Shown here in pieces: positions 41,597 through 51,342 of a stretch of DNA of 64,000 bases. The notes beneath the pieces are model-generated. The model was not told where the DNA came from, did not search any database, and was given only the letters and a program-made list of their open reading frames with translations. Position numbers and translations under genes: made by a program. The DNA lies in NCBI RefSeq assembly GCF_024655635.1, contig NZ_JANLGI010000001.1:186001-250000 (forward strand). Reading direction: 5' to 3'. The first letter of the stretch is position 1; each line of letters starts with the position of its first letter. The stretch comes from Allobosea sp. 47.2.35 (GTDB lineage: Bacteria; Pseudomonadota; Alphaproteobacteria; Rhizobiales; Beijerinckiaceae).

Positions 41597-41699
41597 AGAG
41601 CGGTTCCGTGTTCCTTCGGAACGCTGAACCGCTCTGAATTATTGTCTGGCGCATTTTCTTCACGCGAACCGGTTCCCACTTCGCTCGAAAATGCTCTGG
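41597..41699. repeat. Rhizobiales-type intergenic repeat with hairpin
   Basis: A perfect 10-bp inverted repeat (AGAGCGGTTC, 41597-41606; GAACCGCTCT, 41626-41635) with a nested GTTCC/GGAAC hairpin (41610-41622) is followed by a segment containing TTCTTCACGCGAACCGG and TTCGCTCGAAAATGCTCT. I recall this second segment as a widespread intergenic repeat of Rhizobiales genomes. It lies between sciP and fliF, with no coding potential. Confidence 0.6.
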
Positions 41700-41733
41700 C
41701 CTGCGAGAAAGTTTAACGACCCGCACCCAAAAA

Positions 41734-41749
41734 TTAACCAGCCGCTAAC
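41734..41749 (+). promoter_or_regulatory. Candidate CtrA box before fliF
   Basis: TTAA-N7-CTAA followed by C (41734-41749) matches the CtrA consensus with one mismatch and lies 78 bp before the fliF GTG. fliF-type operons are classic CtrA targets. Confidence 0.5.
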
Positions 41750-41826
41750 CATGCACCGGGAAAAACTTGCCTAGTGGGGCGGGACAGGTGTGCCGTCTCC
41801 TGCGATTCTGTGGGACGGATGGCGGC

Positions 41827-43521
41827 GTGAACGGCCTGATCGAGCAGTTTGCCAAATTCGGCGCGGCGCGCCTGGCGGCCATGCTTGCCGTCACGCTGGT
41901 GCTCGTCGGCTTCTTCGGCTTCGTCATGCTCCGGATGTCGCAGCCGGCGATGAGCGTGCTGTTCTCCGAGCTGGGTAGCCAGGACGTGAGCGCCATCCTC
42001 AAGGACCTCGATGCGCGCGGCATCAAGTACGAGCTGCGCGGCGACGGCCAGACCGTGCTGGTGCCGAAGGCCGACGTACCGCGCCTGCGGCTCGACCTCG
42101 CCAGCAAGGGCATCCCGGCCGGCGGCGGCGTCGGCTACGAGATCTTCGACAAGGGCGACGCCTTCTCCTCGACCAGCTTCGTCCAGAACATCAACCATCT
42201 GCGCGCGCTCGAAGGCGAGCTGTCGCGCACCATCCGCTCGATCGGGCGGGTGCAGTCGGCGCGTGTTCATCTCGTCATCCCGGAGCGGCGCCTGTTCGAG
42301 CGCGACCGCGAGCCGCCGCGCGCCTCGATCGCGCTCAAGCTCGCCGGCGAGCTCGATGCCGCGCAGGTCCGGGCCGTGCGCCATCTCGTCGCCTCGGCGG
42401 TCGATGGCCTGAAGCCGGAGCGGGTTTCGATCGTCGACGAGCGCGGCCGGCTCCTGGCCGACGGCGCACAGAGCGACCAGGGCCTGATCGGGCTCGGCAT
42501 CGAGGAGCGCCAGACCGCGATCGAGAAGCGCATCAAGAGCCAGGTCGAGGACATCGTCGCCAGCGTCGTCGGTTACGGCCGGGCGCGGGTGCAGGTCTCG
42601 GCCGCGCTCGACACCAACCGCGTCGAGAGCCGTTCCGAGAGCTACGATCCGGAAAGCCGCGTCCTGCGGTCGAGCCAGAACCGCACGGAAGCCTCGACCA
42701 CGACCGAGGGCGGCAACGGCACGGTCACCGTGGGCAACGAACTGCCGGGCGCGCAGCAGACGCAAGGCGCGCAGCAGAACCAGCGCGAGAACTCCCAGAA
42801 GAACGAGGAAGTCGCCAATTACGAGATATCGCGCACGACCCGCACCGAGGTGTTGGAAGGCGGGCGCGTCAGGAAGCTGTCGGTCGCGGTCCTCGTCGAC
42901 GGCAACTACACGCGCAGCCCGGCCGGCGAGATGTCCTACCAGCCGCGCAACAACGAGGAGCTGGAACGCATCGGCGAGCTGGTGCGCACCGCGGTCGGCT
43001 TCGACCAGGGCCGTGGCGACAAGGTCGAGGTCGTCAACCTGCGCTTTGCCGAGGCGCCACCGCCGCCGGCCGATCTCACCGAGCAGACGCTGCTGCAGCA
43101 GCTCACCTCCTTCACCCGGGAGGACCTGATCCGCTTCGCCGAGCTCGGCGTGATCTCGCTGCTCACCGTGATCGTGCTGATGACCGTGGTGCGCCCGCTG
43201 CTGAAGCAGGTGCTGGCAGCCGACAACAGCAATGTCCGCGCGATCCCCTCCTTCATGCGCAATGGCGCCGTCCTGGCCGGCCCCCCCGGCGAGACCGGCG
43301 ATCCGGCCGGCAGCGGGCGGGCGATGACGGTTGGTGCCGATGGCGCGCCGCTGCCCGTCGACGTCGATGTGCCGCCCTCCGAGCGGATGCTGGCGATCGC
43401 CCAGGTCAAGGGGCAGCTCAAGGCGCAGTCCGTGGAAAAGATCGGGGCCCTGGTCTCGCAGAATCCGGCCGACTCGGTCGCGGTGCTGCGAAGCTGGATC
43501 CACGAGAAGTCCGCGGCGTGA
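41827..43521 (+). CDS. fliF: Flagellar MS-ring protein FliF
   Basis: A 564-residue inner-membrane ring protein. The first membrane span is LAAMLAVTLVLVGFFGFVML (about 16-35). It is followed by ring-building motifs MSVLFSELGSQDVSAI and ARVHLVIPERRLFERD, a Gln/Asn-rich periplasmic loop, and the second span FAELGVISLLTVIVLMTVV near the C-terminus. The cytoplasmic tail binds FliG. The start is GTG at 41827, matching the family N-terminus. It is first in the run fliF-fliG-fliH-fliN-flbD. Confidence 0.94.
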   Translation: MNGLIEQFAKFGAARLAAMLAVTLVLVGFFGFVMLRMSQPAMSVLFSELGSQDVSAILKDLDARGIKYELRGDGQTVLVPKADVPRLRLDLASKGIPAGGGVGYEIFDKGDAFSSTSFVQNINHLRALEGELSRTIRSIGRVQSARVHLVIPERRLFERDREPPRASIALKLAGELDAAQVRAVRHLVASAVDGLKPERVSIVDERGRLLADGAQSDQGLIGLGIEERQTAIEKRIKSQVEDIVASVVGYGRARVQVSAALDTNRVESRSESYDPESRVLRSSQNRTEASTTTEGGNGTVTVGNELPGAQQTQGAQQNQRENSQKNEEVANYEISRTTRTEVLEGGRVRKLSVAVLVDGNYTRSPAGEMSYQPRNNEELERIGELVRTAVGFDQGRGDKVEVVNLRFAEAPPPPADLTEQTLLQQLTSFTREDLIRFAELGVISLLTVIVLMTVVRPLLKQVLAADNSNVRAIPSFMRNGAVLAGPPGETGDPAGSGRAMTVGADGAPLPVDVDVPPSERMLAIAQVKGQLKAQSVEKIGALVSQNPADSVAVLRSWIHEKSAA

Positions 43522-43535
43522 CGGGGCGCTGAGAC

Positions 43536-44615
43536 ATGGCCGATACCCGATCGATCGCAACCCGCAATCCCGGCCTCCCGGATGCCATCGAAGGCGGCGG
43601 CTTCGGTGTGACCACCGTCGCCGAGATGACCGGCCCGCAGCGGGCCGCCGTCATCCTGCTCGTGCTGGGCGAAGAGCACGGCCGCAAGATCTGGCAGGAA
43701 TTCGACGACGACGAGATCCGCATCATCACGCGCGCCATGGCTGAGCTCGGCACGGTCGATGCCGACGAGGTCGAGCGCCTGATGCTCGATTTCGTCGGCA
43801 AGCTCTCCAGCGCCGGCGCGGTGACGGGCTCCTTCGACCGCACGATCTCGCTGCTCGAGAAGATCCTGCCGACCGATCAGGTCGCGCTGATCATGGAGGA
43901 AATCCGCGGGCCTGCCGGCCGCAACATGTGGCAGAAGCTCGGCAATATCGACGCGGTCGTGCTCGCGAACTTCCTCAAGAACGAGTATCCGCAGACCATC
44001 GCCGTGATCCTGTCGAAGATCCGGGCCGAGCATGCCGCCAATGTGCTGCGCAATTTGCCGAACGATCTCTCGATCGAGGTCGTCGGGCGCATGCTGCGGT
44101 TGGAATCGGTGCAGAAGGAGGCGCTCGACCATATCGAGAATACGCTGCGCACCGAGTTCGTCTCGACGCTGACCCAAACGCGCCGCCGTGATCCGCACGA
44201 GATGATGGCCGAGATCTTCAACGGCTTCGACCGGCAGACCGAGCTGCGCTTCCTGTCTGCGCTCGACGCCTCGAACCAGGAAGCGGCGGAGCGCATCCGC
44301 ACCCTGATGTTCACCTTCGAGGACCTCGGCAAGCTCGACTCGGCCGGGCTGCAGACGCTGGTGAGCCAGGCCGACAAGGAAACGTTGGCGCGCGCGCTCA
44401 AGGGCGCCAGCCAGTCGATGCGCGACTTCTTCTTCGGCGCCATGTCGCAGCGCGCCTCGAAGAACATGCAGGACGACCTGGAATCCATGGGGCCCTTGCG
44501 CCTCAAGGAGGTCGACGAGGCGCAGACCAAGCTCGTGCAACTGACCAAGGACCTCGCCGAGAAGGGCGAGATCGTGCTGTCCAAGGGCAGCGCCGAAGAC
44601 GAGCTGGTGTACTGA
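43536..44615 (+). CDS. fliG: Flagellar motor switch protein FliG
   Basis: A 359-residue rotor protein coupling the stator to rotation. TGPQRAAVILLVLGEEH is the FliG N-terminal domain that binds FliF. PQTIAVILSKIRAEHAANVL is the middle domain, and the C-terminal torque helix contains FTFEDLGKLDSAGLQTLV then FFGAMSQRASKNMQDDLE. It starts 14 bp after fliF and ends 1 bp before fliH. Confidence 0.95.
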   Translation: MADTRSIATRNPGLPDAIEGGGFGVTTVAEMTGPQRAAVILLVLGEEHGRKIWQEFDDDEIRIITRAMAELGTVDADEVERLMLDFVGKLSSAGAVTGSFDRTISLLEKILPTDQVALIMEEIRGPAGRNMWQKLGNIDAVVLANFLKNEYPQTIAVILSKIRAEHAANVLRNLPNDLSIEVVGRMLRLESVQKEALDHIENTLRTEFVSTLTQTRRRDPHEMMAEIFNGFDRQTELRFLSALDASNQEAAERIRTLMFTFEDLGKLDSAGLQTLVSQADKETLARALKGASQSMRDFFFGAMSQRASKNMQDDLESMGPLRLKEVDEAQTKLVQLTKDLAEKGEIVLSKGSAEDELVY

Positions 44616-44616
44616 C

Positions 44617-45207
44617 ATGGCATCCGCGACCAAGTTCATGTTCGGGACGGATTTCCGCGAAGGCAGCCGCAAGGCCGCTGGCGAGGCCGATATTGCCGCG
44701 GCGCGGGCCGAGGGCTTCCATGCCGGGCACGAGCAGGCGCATCGCGAGGCGCAGGCCCAGCTCGTCGGCCTGACCGGGCAGCTCGCGCGTTCCGCCGAGC
44801 GGCTTTTCGCGCAGGAGGCTGCGCGCATGGCCGCTATCGAGGAACATGCGGCCCAGGTCGCGCTCGTGACGGCGAAGGCGCTGGCCGGGGCGGCGCTTGC
44901 CGAGAAGCCGCTGGCCTTGCTTGCCGGCGCGATCCGCGAGTGCCTGAGCCATGCCCGCATGGCGCCGCATCTGGTGCTGCGCGTGCATGAGAGCATGGTC
45001 GAGGCCGCCGAGGAGCTGGTCCGCAAGCTCGCAGCCGAACACGGCTTCTCCGGCAAGCTGATCGTGCTCGGGCAATCCGACATCACGCCCGGCGACGGGC
45101 GCATCGAATGGGCGGAGGGCGGCTTCGTCCTCGACAGCCAGCAACTCACGGCTCTGGTCGAACAGGCGGTCTCGCGCGTGTTTGGCCATGGTCATGCGGA
45201 ACCATGA
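44617..45207 (+). CDS. fliH: Flagellar assembly protein FliH-like
   Basis: A 196-residue export-apparatus stator. The N-terminal FGTDFREGSRKA and a long Ala/Glu/His/Gln-rich helix (ARAEGFHAGHEQAHREAQAQ) fit FliH, the negative regulator and tether of the ATPase FliI. The C-terminal ITPGDGRIEWAEGG matches the V-ATPase subunit E-like part. Its position between fliG and fliN is the usual one. Sequence conservation in this family is low, so context carries weight. Confidence 0.82.
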   Translation: MASATKFMFGTDFREGSRKAAGEADIAAARAEGFHAGHEQAHREAQAQLVGLTGQLARSAERLFAQEAARMAAIEEHAAQVALVTAKALAGAALAEKPLALLAGAIRECLSHARMAPHLVLRVHESMVEAAEELVRKLAAEHGFSGKLIVLGQSDITPGDGRIEWAEGGFVLDSQQLTALVEQAVSRVFGHGHAEP

Positions 45208-45218
45208 AGGTCTGAGCC

Positions 45219-45569
45219 ATGAGCCAGGAGAACGATCTCAACCTGCCGCCGCTGAACCAGGCCGACCTGTCCTTCGACCAGGGGGACATGTCTGTTGCGC
45301 GCTCGGGCCCGGTCCCGGTCAAGACGGCCGAGGACCTGGAACAGGTCTTCGACGTGCCGGTCACGGTTTCAGCGGTGCTCGGCTCTTCGAAAGTGGCGGT
45401 CGGGGACCTGCTCCAGATCGTGCCGGGTGCGGTGCTCGAACTCGATCGGCGCGTCGGCGAGGCCATCGACATCTTCGTCAATGAGCGTCTGGTCGCGCGC
45501 GGCGAGGTCGTCGTGGTCGAGGACCGGCTCGGCGTGACCATGACGGAAATCATCAAGGCGGACCGGTGA
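45219..45569 (+). CDS. fliN: Flagellar motor switch protein FliN
   Basis: A 116-residue C-ring subunit. The SpoA/FliN domain occupies the C-terminal 80 residues: [36 protein letters not shown] and VFVNERL-like VNERLVARGEVVVVE, ending ITEI-like TEIIKADR. The N-terminal 35 residues are a variable linker. fliM is not present in the window and must lie elsewhere. Confidence 0.94.
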   Translation: MSQENDLNLPPLNQADLSFDQGDMSVARSGPVPVKTAEDLEQVFDVPVTVSAVLGSSKVAVGDLLQIVPGAVLELDRRVGEAIDIFVNERLVARGEVVVVEDRLGVTMTEIIKADR

Positions 45570-45610
45570 CGGCCCGCCCCATGACATCGACGAACGGAAG
45601 GACCTGAGCC

Positions 45611-46975
<1,365 letters not shown>

Positions 46976-46987
46976 CCCGAGAGCCGG

Positions 46988-47302
46988 TCAATAGTAGCGC
47001 CGACGGTAATAGTAGCGCGGCCGGGCATAATAGCGCGGGCGGTAGTAGTAGCGCGGGCGCACATAGTAGCGGGGTCGGGCATAGTAGCGCGGCCGGCGAT
47101 AGTAGTAGTACTGGCTGAACTCGGCGTCGGTCTTGTCGAGCGCCTCCTTCACCTCGGCGGTTACGGCCTCGCCATCCTTGGCGGGCTCGGCTTCCGGCTT
47201 CGGTGCCAGCACAGGCTGGGCGGCCTCGGCTGCGGCGATCCCGCCCATGCCAGCCGCGGCGAAGCCACCGACCAATGTCATCAGGAATGAGCGTCTGTCC
47301 AC
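46988..47302 (-). CDS. Tat-exported Tyr/Arg-rich repeat protein
   Basis: A 104-residue protein with a twin-arginine signal (DRRSFLMTLVGGFAAAG, cut near AEA) and a Pro/Glu/Lys linker. The C-terminal third consists of RPRYY-type units (seven or eight copies of R-[PR]-x-Y-Y). The tail is strongly basic and aromatic, suggesting binding to polyanion, peptidoglycan or metal, or tyrosine crosslinking (inference). The function is unknown. It ends 12 bp from the flbD stop, convergent with it. Confidence 0.75.
   Translation of the reverse strand: MDRRSFLMTLVGGFAAAGMGGIAAAEAAQPVLAPKPEAEPAKDGEAVTAEVKEALDKTDAEFSQYYYYRRPRYYARPRYYVRPRYYYRPRYYARPRYYYRRRYY
46990..47110 (-). repeat. Degenerate tandem repeat encoding RPRYY units
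   Basis: Units of 15-18 bases built around the plus-strand core TAGTAGCGCGG repeat along the 3' part of the preceding gene, encoding its Arg-Pro-Arg-Tyr-Tyr tail. The copies differ by whole codons, indicating slippage under selection to keep the frame. Confidence 0.75.
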
Positions 47303-47440
47303 GACGGCCTCCAGACTGTTGTCACCACATCTCCAACGACATTCTTAGAGAGGGAATGCCGGTGGGGAATAATGCATTTAAATGATGCTTTGTTCCATCG
47401 GGCCGGTTTTCGCCCGCGATGGTTACGGAATGCCATGGCG

Positions 47441-48889
47441 TCAGTCGACGGCGTTGAGCGGCCGCGCCACGCTTTCGAGCGGCTTGCGCTCGGCCGGAAA
47501 GGCGAAGCGCGCGGCGATGGCCGCAGCGGCCAGCATCAGGAACGCGCCGAGCAGATAGCCGCCGAAGACGCTGCCGCGCGAGCCGGTATCGATCAGGATG
47601 CCAAAGAGCCAGGGGCCCGCGATGCCGCCCGCGCCGGTGCCGATCGCATAGAACATCGCGATGGCCAGCGCGCGCATCTCGACCGGGAAGGTCTCGGAAA
47701 CCGTGAGATAGGCCGAACTCGCGGCAGCTGAGGCGAAGAAGAAGACGACGCTCCAGCAGAGGGTGAGCTGCGAAGCGGTGAGCCAGTCTTTCCAGAACAG
47801 ATAGCCGGTGCCGGTGAGCAGCAGGCCCGACAGTGCATAGGTCGCGGCGATCATCACGCGGCGGCCGATCGTGTCGAAGAGCCGGCCGATCAGGAGGGGT
47901 CCGAGGAAATTGCCGGCGGCGAAGGGCAGGATGAACCAGCCGATGTTCTGCGCGGGCACGGCGTAGAAATCGGTCAGGATCAGCGCGTAGGTGAAGAAGA
48001 TCGCGTTATAGAAGAAGGCCTGCGATAGCATCAGCGCGAGGCCCACCAGCGCGCGCTCGCGATGGACGACGAAGAGGGCGTGGAAGACCTCGCCGAGTGG
48101 CGTCGCGGCGCGCGGGCGCAGGCGGGTCAGCGGCAGGACCTCGCCGGCCGGCGCGACGAAGCCGGCGCGGCGCTCGATATCGGCGACGATGGCCGCTGCA
48201 CGCTCGGGTTGGCCGTGGCTGATCAGCCAGCGCGGGCTTTCCGGAATCCATTGCCTGAGGAAGAGGATGATCAGGCCGAGCGCCGCGCCGATGAAGAAGG
48301 CGAGGCGCCAGCCATGTTCGGGGTCGATCCAGGCGGGGTCGAGCAGGACGATGGAGCCCAGCGCACCAATGGCGGCACCGACCCAGAACGAGCCGTTGAT
48401 GACGAGATCGGTCCAGCCGCGCACACGGGCCGGGATCAGCTCCTGGATTGTCGAGTTGATCGCGGTGTATTCTCCGCCGATACCCATGCCGGTCAGGAAG
48501 CGGAAGAGGATGAAGCTCCAGACGTTCCAGGAGAAGGCGGTGGCCGCCGTCGCCGAGAGATAGACGAGAACCGTGATCGTGAAGAGTTTCTTGCGCCCGA
48601 GCCGGTCAGTCAGCCAGCCGAAGAAGATGGCGCCCAGCACCGCGCCGGCGATATAGGCGGCGCCGGCAAGCCCGATCTCGGTATTGGTGAATTTGAGGAC
48701 CGGGCTTTCCTTTAGGGCGCCGGAGACCGAGCCGGCGAGGGTGACCTCAAGCCCGTCGAGAATCCAGGTGATGCCGAGCGCGGCGACGACGAGCGTGTGG
48801 AAGCGCGACCAGGGCAGGCGGTCGAGCCGTGCGGGCACATCCGTGGTGACGATGCCGGGGTCGGTTCCCTGAAGCTGAGTCTGTTGCAC
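47441..48889 (-). CDS. Major facilitator superfamily (sugar porter/aromatic acid-type) transporter
   Basis: A 482-residue MFS carrier with 12 predicted spans. The loop 2-3 motif GWLTDRLGRKKLFT, RFLTGMGIGGEYTAINSTIQ after span 4, and PESPRWLISHGQPERA after span 6 are those of the metabolite:H+ symporter/sugar porter group. The start is GTG at 48889 (GGGGG upstream); the remaining 171 codons of open frame further upstream look non-coding. Substrate unknown. It splits the flagellar cluster between flbD and flhA. Confidence 0.87.
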   Translation of the reverse strand: MQQTQLQGTDPGIVTTDVPARLDRLPWSRFHTLVVAALGITWILDGLEVTLAGSVSGALKESPVLKFTNTEIGLAGAAYIAGAVLGAIFFGWLTDRLGRKKLFTITVLVYLSATAATAFSWNVWSFILFRFLTGMGIGGEYTAINSTIQELIPARVRGWTDLVINGSFWVGAAIGALGSIVLLDPAWIDPEHGWRLAFFIGAALGLIILFLRQWIPESPRWLISHGQPERAAAIVADIERRAGFVAPAGEVLPLTRLRPRAATPLGEVFHALFVVHRERALVGLALMLSQAFFYNAIFFTYALILTDFYAVPAQNIGWFILPFAAGNFLGPLLIGRLFDTIGRRVMIAATYALSGLLLTGTGYLFWKDWLTASQLTLCWSVVFFFASAAASSAYLTVSETFPVEMRALAIAMFYAIGTGAGGIAGPWLFGILIDTGSRGSVFGGYLLGAFLMLAAAAIAARFAFPAERKPLESVARPLNAVD

Positions 48890-49029
48890 GGGTTGCCCCC
48901 GGATGGAAACGGCGCTCTTGCGGCGCTTTGAAAGGCGGGCCGACGCGGCGGAGATGGCGTCCGAAGGCAACGGCCTCCGGCGGCTAAGGTTCCGGTGACG
49001 CATTCGGGGACAGGCTCCTGAGGCCCGGC

Positions 49030-49044
49030 TTAACCAATCGTTCA
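49030..49044 (+). promoter_or_regulatory. Candidate CtrA box before flhA
   Basis: TTAA-N7-TTCA (49030-49044) matches the CtrA consensus except for one base and lies about 90 bp before the flhA start. Confidence 0.45.
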
Positions 49045-49133
49045 CCATAGGCCCGGCAAGAATTGCCGAGCTGCGCCCTGCTTCGGGGCGCGTCCTGTCA
49101 TGGACAGGCAACGGGCGTGGGGCGGAACGGTCG

Positions 49134-51263
49134 ATGACCGATGTGACGGCAGGGCAAGGCAGAGGCTTTACCGTTCCCGACCGGGGGGCGCTCGGAAAGC
49201 TTTTCAACCGTCCGGACCTGTTCCTCGCCATCGGCGTCATGGGCATCCTGGTGGTGCTCGTATTCCCGATGCCGGCGGTCCTGCTCGACCTGTTGCTGGC
49301 GCTGTCGATCATCCTGTCCGTACTGGTGCTGATGACCGCGCTCTTCATCGAGGAGCCGCTGGAATTCTCGGCCTTCCCGACGGTGCTGCTGATCGTCACC
49401 ATGTTCCGGCTGGCGCTGAACCTCGCCTCGACGCGCCTGATCCTCGCTCATGGCCATGAAGGCACCTCGGCTGCCGGTCACGTCATCGAGGCCTTCGCCG
49501 GCTTCGTGATGAGCGGCAATTTCGTGATCGGCGTGATCGTCTTCACGATCCTGATCATCGTGAACTTCGTCGTCATCACCAAGGGCTCGGGCCGTATCGC
49601 CGAAGTCGCAGCCCGGTTCAGCCTCGATGCCATGCCCGGCAAGCAGATGGCGATCGACGCCGACCTCTCCGCCGGCCTGATCGACCAGGAGACCGCGAAG
49701 GTCCGCCGCAGGGCGCTGGAGGACGAGTCGTCCTTCTTCGGCTCGATGGACGGCGCCTCGAAATTCGTACGCGGCGACGCCATCGCCGGCCTGCTGATCA
49801 CCTTCATCAACGTACTCGGCGGCATCGTCATCGGCGTCGCGCAGCAGGGGCTGAGCTTCGGCCAGGCGGCGACGAATTATACCTTGCTCACCGTCGGCGA
49901 CGGCCTCGTCAGCCAGGTCCCGGCGCTGATCGTCTCGACCGCGGCCGGCCTGCTCGTCTCGAAGGCGGGCGTGCGCGGCGCGGCCGACAAGGCGCTCGGC
50001 AAGCAGCTCTCGGGCTATCCCAAGGCGCTCGGCATGTCGGCGGCTGTGATGCTGCTGATCGCGCTCTTGCCGGGCATCCCGATGCTGCCCTTCCTGCTGC
50101 TGGCAGGTGGTGCGGGTTACCTGGCCTATCGTTTCGGCAAGGCGGCCAAGGCCCGCGAGGCGGAGCAGGGCGTGCTCGATCCGGCACAGGCCGGCGGCGC
50201 GGTCTCGGCCGACGGCACGCCGCGCGAGGAGACGCTGAACGACCTCCTCAAGATGGATGAGCTCAAGATCGAGATCGGCTACGGGCTCCTGCCGCTGGTC
50301 AATGCGCCGAGCGGGCAGGACCGGCTGACGGATCAGGTCCGGGCGCTGCGCCGGCAGCTCGCGGCCGAGCTCGGCTTCGTCATGCCCGCGGTGCGCATCG
50401 TCGACAACGTCCAGCTCGAGGCGAACCACTATTTCATCAAGATCAAGGAGATCGATGCCGGGCAGGGCATCGTCTATGCCGGCCAGTACATGGCGATGGA
50501 CCCGATGGGCGGCGCCGTGAACCTGCCCGGCCACAACGTGCTGGAACCGACCTTCGGCCTGCCGGCGACCTGGATCGACGCGGCCTTGCAGGACGAGGCG
50601 CAGCTGCGCGGCTACACCGTGGTCGATGCCGCCACCGTGATCTCGACGCATCTCACCGAGGTGCTGAAGTCGAACATGCCGGAGCTGCTCTCGCATTCCG
50701 AGGTGCAGAAACTGCTGCGCGAATTGCCGAAGGACCATGCCGATCTCGTCAAGGAGATCGTACCGAGCCAGATCTCGACCACCGGCATCCAGCGCGTGCT
50801 CCAGCTCCTGCTCTCCGAGCGCATCTCGATCCGCGATCTCCCGACCATCATCGAGGGGATCGCCGAGGTCTCGTCCGGCATGCGCAATCCCCGAGAGATC
50901 GCCGAGCATGTCCGCGCCCGGCTCGCCCGCCAGATCTGCGCCCAGTTCTCGAACGGGCTCGGCGTGCTGCCGATCATCACGCTCTCGCCGGCCTGGGAGG
51001 GCGTCTTCGCCGAGTCGATCATCGGCCAGGGCGAGGAGCGGCATCTGGCCATGCAGCCCTCGCGGCTGCAGGAATTCGTGCATCACGTCCGCGACAAGTT
51101 CGAGGATGCGGCCCGCATCGGCGAGATGCCGGCGCTGGTCACCTCGGCGATGGCGCGGCCCTTCGCCCGCCAGATCATCGAGCGCTTCCGCCGGGAGACG
51201 CCGGTGCTGTCGCAGGCGGAGATCCATCCGCGCGTGCGGCTCAAGACGGTCGGCAGCGTCTGA
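49134..51263 (+). CDS. flhA: Flagellar export gate protein FlhA
   Basis: A 709-residue export-gate membrane protein. About eight spans occupy the N-terminal 330 residues with the FHIPEP-family blocks TVLLIVTMFRLALNLASTRL, SGNFVIGVIVFTILIIVNFV and DAMPGKQMAIDADL (the proton-linked cytoplasmic loop). The C-terminal cytoplasmic domain contains EVQKLLRELPKDHADLVKEI and the chaperone-docking region. It is solitary in a gap of non-flagellar genes. Confidence 0.95.
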   Translation: MTDVTAGQGRGFTVPDRGALGKLFNRPDLFLAIGVMGILVVLVFPMPAVLLDLLLALSIILSVLVLMTALFIEEPLEFSAFPTVLLIVTMFRLALNLASTRLILAHGHEGTSAAGHVIEAFAGFVMSGNFVIGVIVFTILIIVNFVVITKGSGRIAEVAARFSLDAMPGKQMAIDADLSAGLIDQETAKVRRRALEDESSFFGSMDGASKFVRGDAIAGLLITFINVLGGIVIGVAQQGLSFGQAATNYTLLTVGDGLVSQVPALIVSTAAGLLVSKAGVRGAADKALGKQLSGYPKALGMSAAVMLLIALLPGIPMLPFLLLAGGAGYLAYRFGKAAKAREAEQGVLDPAQAGGAVSADGTPREETLNDLLKMDELKIEIGYGLLPLVNAPSGQDRLTDQVRALRRQLAAELGFVMPAVRIVDNVQLEANHYFIKIKEIDAGQGIVYAGQYMAMDPMGGAVNLPGHNVLEPTFGLPATWIDAALQDEAQLRGYTVVDAATVISTHLTEVLKSNMPELLSHSEVQKLLRELPKDHADLVKEIVPSQISTTGIQRVLQLLLSERISIRDLPTIIEGIAEVSSGMRNPREIAEHVRARLARQICAQFSNGLGVLPIITLSPAWEGVFAESIIGQGEERHLAMQPSRLQEFVHHVRDKFEDAARIGEMPALVTSAMARPFARQIIERFRRETPVLSQAEIHPRVRLKTVGSV

Positions 51264-51342
51264 GGCGCGCCTCCGCTTTCCACGGGGCCCCGATGCCTGC
51301 CGCGCAATGGTCAGCCTGAGGGCCCGGGGCTAAGCGGGAGAG

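Noticed and set aside
41640-41690. Sigma-54 promoter before fliF
   Set aside because: TGGCGC followed by TTC at about the right spacing is only a partial match to TGGCAC-N5-TTGC and lies within the intergenic repeat. The CtrA-box-like site is a better candidate.
42936-45149. 737-codon open frame opposite fliF-fliG-fliH
   Set aside because: It is the antisense shadow of well-supported flagellar genes, and its residues show no domain pattern.
49098-51227. 709-codon open frame opposite flhA
   Set aside because: It mirrors flhA almost end to end, and its composition is that of reversed flhA codons.
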